DNA of 7,586 nt from NCBI GenBank assembly GCA_900554255.1, contig USGN01000056.1, positions 1 through 7,586 on the forward strand, in the 5' to 3' direction. The position numbers and the translations under genes are program-made. Below the pieces are notes generated by a model, which saw only the letters and a list, made by a program, of their open reading frames with translations, had not been told where the DNA came from and made no database searches. The stretch comes from an uncultured Collinsella sp. Lineage in GTDB: Bacteria > Actinomycetota > Coriobacteriia > Coriobacteriales > Coriobacteriaceae. This document shows positions 1 to 5,499 of the stretch, piece by piece. Position 1 is the stretch's first letter. Every line of letters starts with the position of its first letter.

Positions 1-450
1 GACAAAGTCGATGACCTCGGCCGTCAGCACCACGGGCGCGCCCTCGGGCGCATGGGCGCCACCGGCGCGATACTCAATCTGAGCACCGGGCTTCAGACGC
101 TTGCCCGGCTTGACCAGACACTCCCAAACATGGCCCAGCGGGTCAACATCCTCGCGGCGCTTGAGCAGCAGGGTCTCGACCACGCCGCCCGATCCCGTTT
201 TACGACCGATCAGACGGGCCGGCATCACGCGCGTCTGATTGATGACGAGCACGTCGCCCGGCTCGATATAGTCGATGATGTCGCGGAAGATGCGGTGCTC
301 AACGGTACCGCCGTGCTCCAGCGGCGTTCCCGCCTGGGAGCCCTTGCGATCCACCACCAGCAGGCGGCAGGAGTCGCGCGGCTCGGCTGGAGCCTGGGCG
401 ATCAGTTCCTCAGGAAGGTTGTAGTCAAAATCATCGGTACGCATAGACAC
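1..450 (-). CDS. queA: QueA, tRNA preQ1 ribosyltransferase-isomerase (5' part; runs off left edge)
   Basis: QueA transfers and isomerises the ribosyl group of S-adenosylmethionine onto preQ1 at position 34 of tRNAs with GUN anticodons, giving epoxyqueuosine-tRNA in the cytoplasm. The visible 150 codons read without interruption. They carry the family N-terminus ([13 protein letters not shown]) and the hallmark [19 protein letters not shown], followed by VETLLLKR. The family is about 340-350 aa, so a little over 40% is present; the gene is cut by the window, not broken. Two starts are possible: GTG at 450 (protein begins V-S-M-R-T-D-D, written as M) and ATG at 444. AAGGAGT at 464-458 sits 7 nt from the GTG and 13 nt from the ATG, which favours GTG; family alignment would also fit the ATG. 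It lies 64 nt downstream of queH on the same strand, so it is probably the third gene of that operon. Confidence 0.95.
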   Translation of the reverse strand, partial: MSMRTDDFDYNLPEELIAQAPAEPRDSCRLLVVDRKGSQAGTPLEHGGTVEHRIFRDIIDYIEPGDVLVINQTRVMPARLIGRKTGSGGVVETLLLKRREDVDPLGHVWECLVKPGKRLKPGAQIEYRAGGAHAPEGAPVVLTAEVIDFV

Positions 451-457
451 GTCGGAT

Positions 458-464
458 ACTCCTT
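458..464 (-). promoter_or_regulatory. Ribosome binding site of queA
   Basis: AAGGAGT on the minus strand is a near-perfect Shine-Dalgarno. Its 7-nt distance to the GTG at 450 is what makes GTG the preferred start over the ATG at 444. Confidence 0.7.
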
Positions 465-514
465 ATATAGCTAAAGTCCGCTCTACATCCTAGCAGGCTG
501 ACGTCCCAAATGAA

Positions 515-1090
515 CTACTTTTTGGCGGCTTTGCGCTCGTCGCGGATACGGGCGCGGTCCATGGCCGCCTCGACAGCCGAGAAGCGGCAACCACAGTAGT
601 TCTGCCGATACATGCCCAGCTCGCGCGAACGGCGTGTCGCCTCGGGGTAATACGGACGAAAATCGCGAATCACCGGAGTGAGACCGCGGGCGGCAGCCAG
701 ACGCTCCAACACATCATTGCAGGTTTCGAACAACTGATACGGCGAGACGGCGAGCGTCGTACCCACAAACTCAAACCCACGCTCCTGGGCCACGCGGCAC
801 GCCTCGGCCAAGCGCAGGGCATAGCACGCACGACAGCGACGGGGCCGATCGGCGCCCAGCGGTGCCACGCCGGCCTCCCAGCGCTCACGGTCCTCCCCCG
901 CCTCGATAAGCTCGATGTCGCCATCGGCACACCACCGGCGCAGCTCGTCCAAACGCCGCTGCCATTCATCGTGCGGCTGAATATTGGGGTTGGTCCAGCA
1001 GATTGTGGGCTCAAACCCTTCCTCGCGCAGCAGGCGGACCGGCTCAAGAGAGCACGGCGCACAGCAGGCGTGCAACAACAACGGCTTCAT
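515..1090 (-). CDS. queH: QueH, epoxyqueuosine reductase (former DUF208)
   Basis: QueH reduces epoxyqueuosine to queuosine in tRNA, the final step after QueA, and is the cobalamin-independent alternative to QueG. The 191-aa protein has the family signatures in order: HACCAPC (His7, Cys9, Cys10, Cys13), the NPNI.P..E region (34-42), CRAC (Cys86, Cys89), GTTLAVSPY (110-118) and YCGC (Cys166, Cys168) near the C-terminus. In the family the paired Cys at the N-terminus and the CxxC bind a 4Fe-4S cluster, and the C-terminal CxC is redox-active; all are present. The reading frame stays open to 1267, but ATG at 1090 is chosen because GAGGAG (1102-1097) lies 6 nt upstream and the protein then starts exactly at the family N-terminus. 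An ATG at 1096 would abut that Shine-Dalgarno directly. It lies 10 nt downstream of the zincin-like gene and upstream of queA. Confidence 0.95.
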   Translation of the reverse strand: MKPLLLHACCAPCSLEPVRLLREEGFEPTICWTNPNIQPHDEWQRRLDELRRWCADGDIELIEAGEDRERWEAGVAPLGADRPRRCRACYALRLAEACRVAQERGFEFVGTTLAVSPYQLFETCNDVLERLAAARGLTPVIRDFRPYYPEATRRSRELGMYRQNYCGCRFSAVEAAMDRARIRDERKAAKK

Positions 1091-1096
1091 CGACAT

Positions 1097-1102
1097 CTCC
1101 TC
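1097..1102 (-). promoter_or_regulatory. queH ribosome binding site overlapping the upstream stop codon
   Basis: GAGGAG on the minus strand shares two bases with the TGA stop (1103-1101) of the zincin-like gene, and its last base is 6 nt from the queH ATG at 1090. A ribosome terminating on the upstream gene would sit on the queH initiation site, so translational coupling is likely. It also fixes the queH start. Confidence 0.7.
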
Positions 1103-1667
1103 ACCCGAAAAAGCGCACGCCGAAGGACGTGTCCTCGCAGGCGACAATGCGGCGGTCGCGCAAAATGGTCCGCACGTAATACCAGTCGCCCACACAGCCC
1201 GACAAGTGCAGACCAGCCGCCAAGTAGCACAGCAGCGGATAGCCCGAAAACGCAAACCCCAGGGCAAGCGTTGTCGTCACAACAGCCGTCGGTGCCAGGC
1301 AAACCGCCATGTACCGCCGGCGCGAATACACAACGCCCTCGGCGCAGGCATAGATCATCGCCGTCTCGCGATTCGCCCCAAAGGTCACCTGCGCGCCCGC
1401 AGGCGCCAGCAGCTTAAAAAACACACCGTGCACCAGCTCGTGCACGGCAAATGACGCCGCAGAAACCGCAGCCAAGCCGACTATCCAGCCCACGACAGCC
1501 ATCCAGCCGCCCGCGTCAGCCGCATCCAAGTCTGCAGGCCCGCCCAGCAGCATAAACACCGGCACCAGGCACACGGCAAATGCGCCGAGCACGGCCATCC
1601 CCCACACAAAGCAGGCGTGCAGAAAATCCTCGTCCTCAAACGCATGTATGTTGGAAATCTCATTCAT
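1101..1667 (-). CDS. DUF3267-type membrane zincin-like metalloprotease
   Basis: The 188-aa protein carries a HELVH motif (residues 76-80, with Gly81), the HExxH zinc-site pattern of metallopeptidases, embedded in a hydrophobic protein. This arrangement, plus the later G-C-V-G-D (157-161) whose Asp could be a third metal ligand, matches the DUF3267 'putative zincin peptidase' family. Hydrophobic segments lie near residues 19-41, 55-75, 119-140 and 143-159, so it is probably a four-pass membrane protein with the zinc site at the membrane face. The substrate is unknown. The ATG at 1667 has no convincing Shine-Dalgarno, so the start is less sure than the frame. It is the first gene of the minus-strand run leading to queH and queA. 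No functional link to queuosine is evident; co-transcription is inferred from spacing. The peptidase activity is family inference only. Confidence 0.75.
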   Translation of the reverse strand: MNEISNIHAFEDEDFLHACFVWGMAVLGAFAVCLVPVFMLLGGPADLDAADAGGWMAVVGWIVGLAAVSAASFAVHELVHGVFFKLLAPAGAQVTFGANRETAMIYACAEGVVYSRRRYMAVCLAPTAVVTTTLALGFAFSGYPLLCYLAAGLHLSGCVGDWYYVRTILRDRRIVACEDTSFGVRFFG

Positions 1668-1709
1668 AGCATCTTAGGATAGCGCCCCTGCCACGTACCC
1701 GTCCGCATG

Positions 1710-1718
1710 TGCGATAAT
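1710..1718 (+). promoter_or_regulatory. Candidate extended -10 promoter for the MetRS-like gene
   Basis: TGCGATAAT matches the extended -10 pattern TGn-TATAAT with one mismatch. No good -35 hexamer lies 16-18 nt upstream, as is common for extended -10 promoters. Transcription would start near 1725, giving a leader of about 75 nt before the ATG at 1800. No T-box or other recognisable riboswitch is visible in that leader. Confidence 0.4.
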
Positions 1719-1788
1719 GTCGAACGATATGCACGAATTGACCACCGCGTCGCCAGGCCTTGCGCCCGGCCGCGCTCTCACCATATGC

Positions 1789-1795
1789 GAAGGAG
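1789..1795 (+). promoter_or_regulatory. Ribosome binding site of the MetRS-like gene
   Basis: GAAGGAG ends 4 nt before the ATG at 1800. The spacing is short but the match is strong, and no comparable site serves the in-frame ATGs at 1707, 1785 or 1818. This decides the start. Confidence 0.65.
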
Positions 1796-1799
1796 TCCC

Positions 1800-3950
1800 A
1801 TGGCATCCAAATACTCCATGAACGACCGTCCCAGCTGGCCTCGCCGCGCCATCGTCACCGCCGGCGAGCCCTACGGCAACAAGGGCCTTCACTTTGGCCA
1901 CGTCGGTGGCGTCTTTGTCCCGGCCGACTTCTTCGCCCGCTTCCTGCGCGACCGTCTGGGCCGCGAGAACGTCATCTTCACCTCGGGCACCGACTGCTAC
2001 GGATCGCCCATCATGGAGAGCTACCGCAAGCTCAAGGAGAACGAGGGCTACGACAAGTCCATCGCCGAGTATGTCGAGTCCAATCACTCCCGCCAGGCCG
2101 CGACCCTCAACAACTACAACATCAGCTGCGATATCTACGGCGGCTCGGGCCTTGAGCCGGCTGCGCAGATTCACAACGAGGTGACCGCCGAGATTATCGA
2201 GCGTCTGCACGAACAGGGCACCATCTCCAAGCGCTCCACGCTGCAGTTCTACGACGCCAAGGCCGGCACGTTCCTCAACGGCCGCCAGGTGATCGGCCGC
2301 TGCCCCATCCAGGGCTGCAAGTCCGAGAAGGCTTATGCCGACGAGTGCGACCTGGGTCACCAGTTTGAGCCCGAGGAGCTCATCGCACCCAAGAGCCAGC
2401 TCACCGGCGAGGTGCCCGAGCTGCGCCCGGTCGACAACCTCTACTTCGACCTGCCGGCCTACCTCGACTTTATGAAAACCTATACCGCCAAGCTCGCCCA
2501 GAACCCGCAGGTTCGCTCCGTGGTCTCCAAGACCATGGAAGAGTGGCTGCTGCCGGCCCAGCTCTACATCCAGAACAAGTTCCGCGAGGCCTTCGACGCC
2601 GTCGAGGACCAGCTGCCCGAGCACACCGTGCTGGAGCCCGAAGGCAACAAGAGCAGCTTTACCGTCACCTTCCCCAGCTGGAAGGAGCGCGACGATGCCC
2701 ACGCGGTGCTCGCCAACGGCGGCGTGCGCTTCCGCAGCGGCAAGGCGCTCGTGCCCTTCCGCATCACCGGCAACATCGACTGGGGCGTTCCGGTGCCCGA
2801 GGTCGACGGCGTTTCCGACGTCACCTGCTGGTGCTGGCCCGAGAGCCTGTGGGCTCCCATCAGCTATACGCGCACCGTGCTCGCACGCGATGCCAAGGCC
2901 GCCGGCGTGACCGAGGGCGTCGCCGCCCAGGATGCCGCCCTCATGGGCGAGCCCGCCGCCGATTCCACGCAGGTCCCCGCGCCCACCTACCAGCACAGCT
3001 CGCTCGACTGGCGCGACTGGTGGTGCTCGGATGACGCACAGATCTACCAGTTCATTGGCCAGGACAACATCTACTTCTATTGCATCGCGCAGACCGCCAT
3101 GTGGGAGGCCCTGGGTTGGAACCTCACGCAGAGCACCGTCAGCGCCTGCTACCACCTGCTCTACATGGGCAAAAAGGCAAGCTCGTCCTCGCAGACTCCT
3201 CCCCCGCCGGCAGACGACCTGCTCAACCACTACACCTGCGAGCAGATGCGCGCGCATTGGCTGTCGCTCGGCCTGTCCGAGAAGCCGGTGAGCTTTAGCC
3301 CCAAGGCATACGACACGCGCGTGACCGGCAAGGACAAGGACGGCAACGAGGTGCGCGCCTGCGACGACAAGCGCGTTATCGACGCCGCCCTTAAGGAGAG
3401 CGCGCTGCTGACCGGCGTGTTCAACCGCCTGGCCCGCAGCTGCTTCTACGGCGTCGCCGTCAAGGAGGGCGACGAGAGTCCCTATCGCAACGGTTGCATC
3501 CCCGCCGGTGCCGCTTCTGACACCGTGGTCGAAGCCGCCCAGCAGGCAGCCCTCGCCTTTGAGCAGGCCATGTACAAGTTCGAGACGCACCGAGCGCTCG
3601 CTGTGTGCGACGACTACCTGCGCGCCGCCAACAAGCGCTGGAGCGATGCCTCCAAGGCCGCCAACAAGCTCGAGGGCGAGCCGGCCAACGCCGCCATGAC
3701 GCAGGCCCTCGTCGACGCCTTTACCGAGCTGCGCGTAGCGACCGTGCTCATGCACGGCATCGTGCCGGCCGGCTGCGAGCTCATCTGCGAGTACTTCGAC
3801 GTTGACCCGGTCGCCTTCTTTAGCTGGGATAACATCTTTGCCTCCACGGATGAGTTTGTGGAGAGCCTGGGCGAGAAGCCCGGCGAGCACCGCGTGAAGC
3901 CGCTGCCCCCGCGCTTCGACTTCTTTAGCAAGCACGAGAGCCAGTACTAA
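1800..3950 (+). CDS. Divergent methionyl-tRNA-synthetase-like class I tRNA ligase
   Basis: This 716-aa protein follows the class I MetRS plan. A Rossmann fold with GEPYGNKGLHFGH comes first (HFGH at 31-34 = HIGH). Next is a zinc-knuckle connective peptide with Cys168, Cys173, Cys183 and probably His187, then PKSQLTGE..P (198-206), DWGVPVP (327-333), APISY (352-356) and FIGQDNIYFY (418-427). The KMSKS position reads KASSS (459-463). A helical anticodon-binding-like domain follows (about 535-716). By eye, E. coli MetRS Asp52, Pro257 and Tyr260 match Asp65, Pro353 and Tyr356, and anticodon readers Asn391, Arg395 and Trp461 match Asn542, Arg546 and Trp614. Lys335, Leu13 and His301 become Ser462, Glu23 and Tyr427. 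About 65 extra residues lie near 255-320 and an Ala-rich insert near 368-398. There is no C-terminal EMAP-like domain. It could be the cell's working MetRS or, more likely, a paralogue of altered function; I assign no gene symbol. Class I ligase membership is sure, substrate is not. Confidence 0.85.
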   Translation: MASKYSMNDRPSWPRRAIVTAGEPYGNKGLHFGHVGGVFVPADFFARFLRDRLGRENVIFTSGTDCYGSPIMESYRKLKENEGYDKSIAEYVESNHSRQAATLNNYNISCDIYGGSGLEPAAQIHNEVTAEIIERLHEQGTISKRSTLQFYDAKAGTFLNGRQVIGRCPIQGCKSEKAYADECDLGHQFEPEELIAPKSQLTGEVPELRPVDNLYFDLPAYLDFMKTYTAKLAQNPQVRSVVSKTMEEWLLPAQLYIQNKFREAFDAVEDQLPEHTVLEPEGNKSSFTVTFPSWKERDDAHAVLANGGVRFRSGKALVPFRITGNIDWGVPVPEVDGVSDVTCWCWPESLWAPISYTRTVLARDAKAAGVTEGVAAQDAALMGEPAADSTQVPAPTYQHSSLDWRDWWCSDDAQIYQFIGQDNIYFYCIAQTAMWEALGWNLTQSTVSACYHLLYMGKKASSSSQTPPPPADDLLNHYTCEQMRAHWLSLGLSEKPVSFSPKAYDTRVTGKDKDGNEVRACDDKRVIDAALKESALLTGVFNRLARSCFYGVAVKEGDESPYRNGCIPAGAASDTVVEAAQQAALAFEQAMYKFETHRALAVCDDYLRAANKRWSDASKAANKLEGEPANAAMTQALVDAFTELRVATVLMHGIVPAGCELICEYFDVDPVAFFSWDNIFASTDEFVESLGEKPGEHRVKPLPPRFDFFSKHESQY

Positions 3951-3951
3951 A

Positions 3952-3971
3952 GCACGCCAGTAGCGGCGTGC
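3952..3971 (+). other. Perfect 7-bp hairpin just after the MetRS-like stop codon
   Basis: GCACGCC (3952-3958) and GGCGTGC (3965-3971) are perfect inverted repeats around the 6-nt loop AGTAGC, starting 2 nt after the TAA. No T-run follows (the next bases are CCGGAAAG), so it does not look like a standard intrinsic terminator. It could stabilise the 3' end of the upstream coding region or partly attenuate transcription into the methyltransferase gene 39 nt further on. Confidence 0.5.
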
Positions 3972-4009
3972 CCGGAAAGTAATCAATTTGGGACGGGAAG
4001 GAAAGACGG

Positions 4010-5113
4010 ATGTCCAAGCCGCGTCGTCGTAAGCAGAAAAAGCAGGTCAAGGCCGCGCTCAAGCTCAGGCAGTTTGCTGCTACCGAGCTTTCCGACCAGC
4101 TTGCCGCCCTTCCCTGCGCCGCCGACCTGCCGCGCTTTATGGTCGACACGGTCGCCGGCGCCTATGCGCCCGCCGATGCCAAGCTCATGATCGAGGGCTT
4201 CGGCGCCGCGGCCACACGCCCGGTCACGCTGCGCGCCAACACGCTCAAGGCGACCGCCGAGGACATCGCTGCGGCGCTCGATGCCGCCTGCATCGCCCAC
4301 CAAACCGTTACCTGGTATCCGGACGCCTTTATCCTGCCCGAGGCCCAGGTTTCAGATCTGTGGGATCTCGACATCTACCGCGACGGCAAAATCTACCTGC
4401 AGAGCCTGTCATCCATGATGCCGCCGTTGGTCCTGGGCGCCCAGGCAGGCGAGGACATCCTGGACATGTGCGCAGCCCCCGGCGGCAAGACGACGCAGAT
4501 CGCCGCCCTCACCCAGGGACAGGCGCACCTCACCGCCTGTGAGATGAGCATTCCCCGCGCCGAGAAGCTCGAAGCCAACCTCCACCGCCAGGGCGCCAAA
4601 AACGTGCCCGTCATGCGTATCGACGCACGCGAGCTCGACGAGTTCTTCCGCTTTGACCGCATTCTGCTCGACGCCCCCTGCACCGGCACGGGCACCGTCA
4701 TCAGTGGCAACGAGAAAAGCCTGCGCGGCCTCACCGAGCAGTTGCTGAGCAAGTGCGCCCGCTCGCAGCGAGCACTTCTGGACCGCGCCATGGGGGCCCT
4801 CAAACCGGGCGGCACGCTCGTCTATTCGACTTGTTCGATCTTGCCGCAGGAAAACGAGGACGCCCTGCAAGAGGCCCTCGACAAGCATATGGACTGCGAG
4901 CTCATCCCCCTCGACGGCACGCCAAGCGAAAGTGAAGCACGACGCACCCAGGAAGCTGGTGAGGAGCCGCGCATCGAGTCCAACGCTCTGACCGAAGCCA
5001 TTGCCGCGGGTCAGGTATCGGCCATCGTCAACGGCCTGCCCGGCACGCTCACCATTCCGCCTAGCCGCGACTTTGAGGGCTTCTACATTGCCCTGATCCG
5101 AAAACGCAGCTAG
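4010..5113 (+). CDS. RsmB/RsmF-type RNA cytosine-C5 methyltransferase (NOL1/NOP2/Sun family)
   Basis: Members of this family transfer a methyl group from S-adenosylmethionine to C5 of cytosine in rRNA or tRNA. The 367-aa protein has a Lys/Arg-rich N-terminus (residues 3-14), the RANTLK region (75-80) of the pre-catalytic domain, SAM motif I DMCAAPGGKT (152-161), an acidic ribose-binding position in ACEMS (176-180), motif IV DAPCTGTG (221-228) and motif VI STCS (273-276). Both cysteines needed for catalysis and product release are present (Cys275 and Cys224). It ends with GFYIALIRK, the usual close of the catalytic domain, and has neither the N-terminal NusB domain of RsmB nor a C-terminal PUA-like extension, so it is closer to RsmF/NSUN types; the exact target cannot be read from sequence. 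The ATG at 4010 has AAGGA (3998-4002) 7 nt upstream. It lies 59 nt after the MetRS-like gene on the same strand and is probably co-transcribed. Confidence 0.92.
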   Translation: MSKPRRRKQKKQVKAALKLRQFAATELSDQLAALPCAADLPRFMVDTVAGAYAPADAKLMIEGFGAAATRPVTLRANTLKATAEDIAAALDAACIAHQTVTWYPDAFILPEAQVSDLWDLDIYRDGKIYLQSLSSMMPPLVLGAQAGEDILDMCAAPGGKTTQIAALTQGQAHLTACEMSIPRAEKLEANLHRQGAKNVPVMRIDARELDEFFRFDRILLDAPCTGTGTVISGNEKSLRGLTEQLLSKCARSQRALLDRAMGALKPGGTLVYSTCSILPQENEDALQEALDKHMDCELIPLDGTPSESEARRTQEAGEEPRIESNALTEAIAAGQVSAIVNGLPGTLTIPPSRDFEGFYIALIRKRS

Positions 5114-5151
5114 CGCACGGATTCAAAACTCAACAAACTATCTCCGTGCGC
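5113..5151. repeat. 9-bp inverted repeat spanning the ends of two convergent genes
   Basis: GCGCACGGA (5113-5121) and TCCGTGCGC (5143-5151) are perfect inverted repeats separated by 21 nt of AT-rich sequence. The left arm begins on the last base of the methyltransferase stop codon and the right arm lies in the final codons of the small membrane protein gene, whose stop falls in the loop. RNA from either strand could fold it, so a shared bidirectional 3'-end structure is plausible. Neither side has a clear T-run, so intrinsic termination is unproven. Confidence 0.55.
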
Positions 5152-5308
5152 GCTTGTCCTGCTGGTCACGGTGCTGCTTAAGTGCCTCGCGTTCCTTGCG
5201 CTCGGCTCTTTTGCCCTTAATGGCCGTGACCACAAAGTAGATGACCGCGGCGGCAACGATTGCGGCCACACACAGGCCGATCGAGCCAAACATTGCTGTC
5301 AATTCCAT
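5138..5308 (-). CDS. Small single-pass membrane protein, 56 aa, unknown function
   Basis: This short frame has no family I recognise. It encodes 56 aa beginning MELTAMFGSI. One strongly hydrophobic segment covers residues 9-30, followed by a 26-residue tail dense in Lys, Arg, Glu and Gln (KGKRAERKEREALKQ...), which is likely cytoplasmic by the positive-inside rule and could be helical. Support for coding: an excellent Shine-Dalgarno AGAGGTGA (5322-5315) 6 nt before the ATG, a possible extended -10 just upstream, codon use like the neighbours, and it fills the space between a convergent gene and a divergent one. It ends 24 nt from the methyltransferase stop. Such small one-helix proteins often regulate or scaffold membrane partners, but nothing here shows a partner. 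Confidence 0.75.
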   Translation of the reverse strand: MELTAMFGSIGLCVAAIVAAAVIYFVVTAIKGKRAERKEREALKQHRDQQDKRARR

Positions 5309-5314
5309 ACCGCG

Positions 5315-5322
5315 TCACCTCT
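5315..5322 (-). promoter_or_regulatory. Ribosome binding site of the 56-aa membrane protein
   Basis: AGAGGTGA on the minus strand matches the anti-Shine-Dalgarno over most of its length and lies 6 nt from the ATG at 5308. It is the strongest single argument that this small frame is translated. Confidence 0.7.
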
Positions 5323-5340
5323 CTTTTAAACGGGGCTTTC

Positions 5341-5349
5341 AAGATAGCA
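5341..5349 (-). promoter_or_regulatory. Candidate extended -10 promoter for the small membrane protein
   Basis: On the minus strand TGCTATCTT fits TGn-TATAAT with two mismatches. Transcription would begin near 5334, giving a leader of about 25 nt with the Shine-Dalgarno inside it. No convincing -35 was found. Confidence 0.3.
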
Positions 5350-5484
5350 CCTCGATACCCGCCACCACAGCTCCTTCACGTTCGCCGGCCCTTCGGTCTA
5401 ACGGATGGCGCGGCGGGGAAAAATCAACTCGTCAAACGATTTAGCATTCGCAATTCCGGCTGCATCGCGCCGGCCATCATCACA

Positions 5485-5490
5485 TAGAAT
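5485..5490 (+). promoter_or_regulatory. Candidate -10 element immediately upstream of the TIM-barrel gene
   Basis: TAGAAT (one mismatch to TATAAT) ends 9 nt before the ATG at 5500, and no Shine-Dalgarno lies between. Transcription starting the usual 6-9 nt downstream would give a leaderless or nearly leaderless mRNA, a common arrangement in Actinobacteria. No good -35 is seen. Confidence 0.4.
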
Positions 5491-5499
5491 CGAGCCTCC

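Noticed and set aside
52..474. Plus-strand frame of 140 codons over queA
   Set aside because: It is antisense to a clear QueA coding region and has no family features.
451..514. Separate queA promoter (TATATA at 466-471, minus strand) or a preQ1 riboswitch in the queH-queA gap
   Set aside because: The TATATA would place the transcription start on or just past the Shine-Dalgarno, no -35 is visible, and the 64-nt gap shows no preQ1 aptamer-like hairpin and A-rich tail. Read-through from queH is simpler.
1091..1267. N-terminal extension of QueH to 1267
   Set aside because: It would overlap the zincin-like gene in another frame and add non-family sequence; the family N-terminus begins exactly at ATG 1090.
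971..1454. Two plus-strand frames opposite queH and the zincin-like gene
   Set aside because: They are Arg/Pro/Gln-rich shadows of two well-supported minus-strand genes.
1707..1799. Upstream in-frame extension of the MetRS-like protein to ATG 1707
   Set aside because: ATG 1707 overlaps the candidate -10 element, has no Shine-Dalgarno, and the extra residues do not resemble the family. ATG 1800 has GAAGGAG.
1674..3986. A 770-codon open frame on the minus strand, antisense to the whole MetRS-like gene
   Set aside because: It mirrors the GC-rich codon pattern of the plus-strand gene, is rich in Gly/Ala/Val/His/Leu with no recognisable motif, and has no ribosome binding site. The plus frame has clear synthetase motifs.
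5456..5473. Short inverted repeat CCGGC / GCCGG before the TIM-barrel gene as an operator or terminator
   Set aside because: Five base pairs in GC-rich DNA are expected by chance and no T-run follows.
5241..5487. Two plus-strand frames across the small membrane gene and the gap after it
   Set aside because: Low-quality composition, no ribosome binding site, and antisense to a better-supported small gene.
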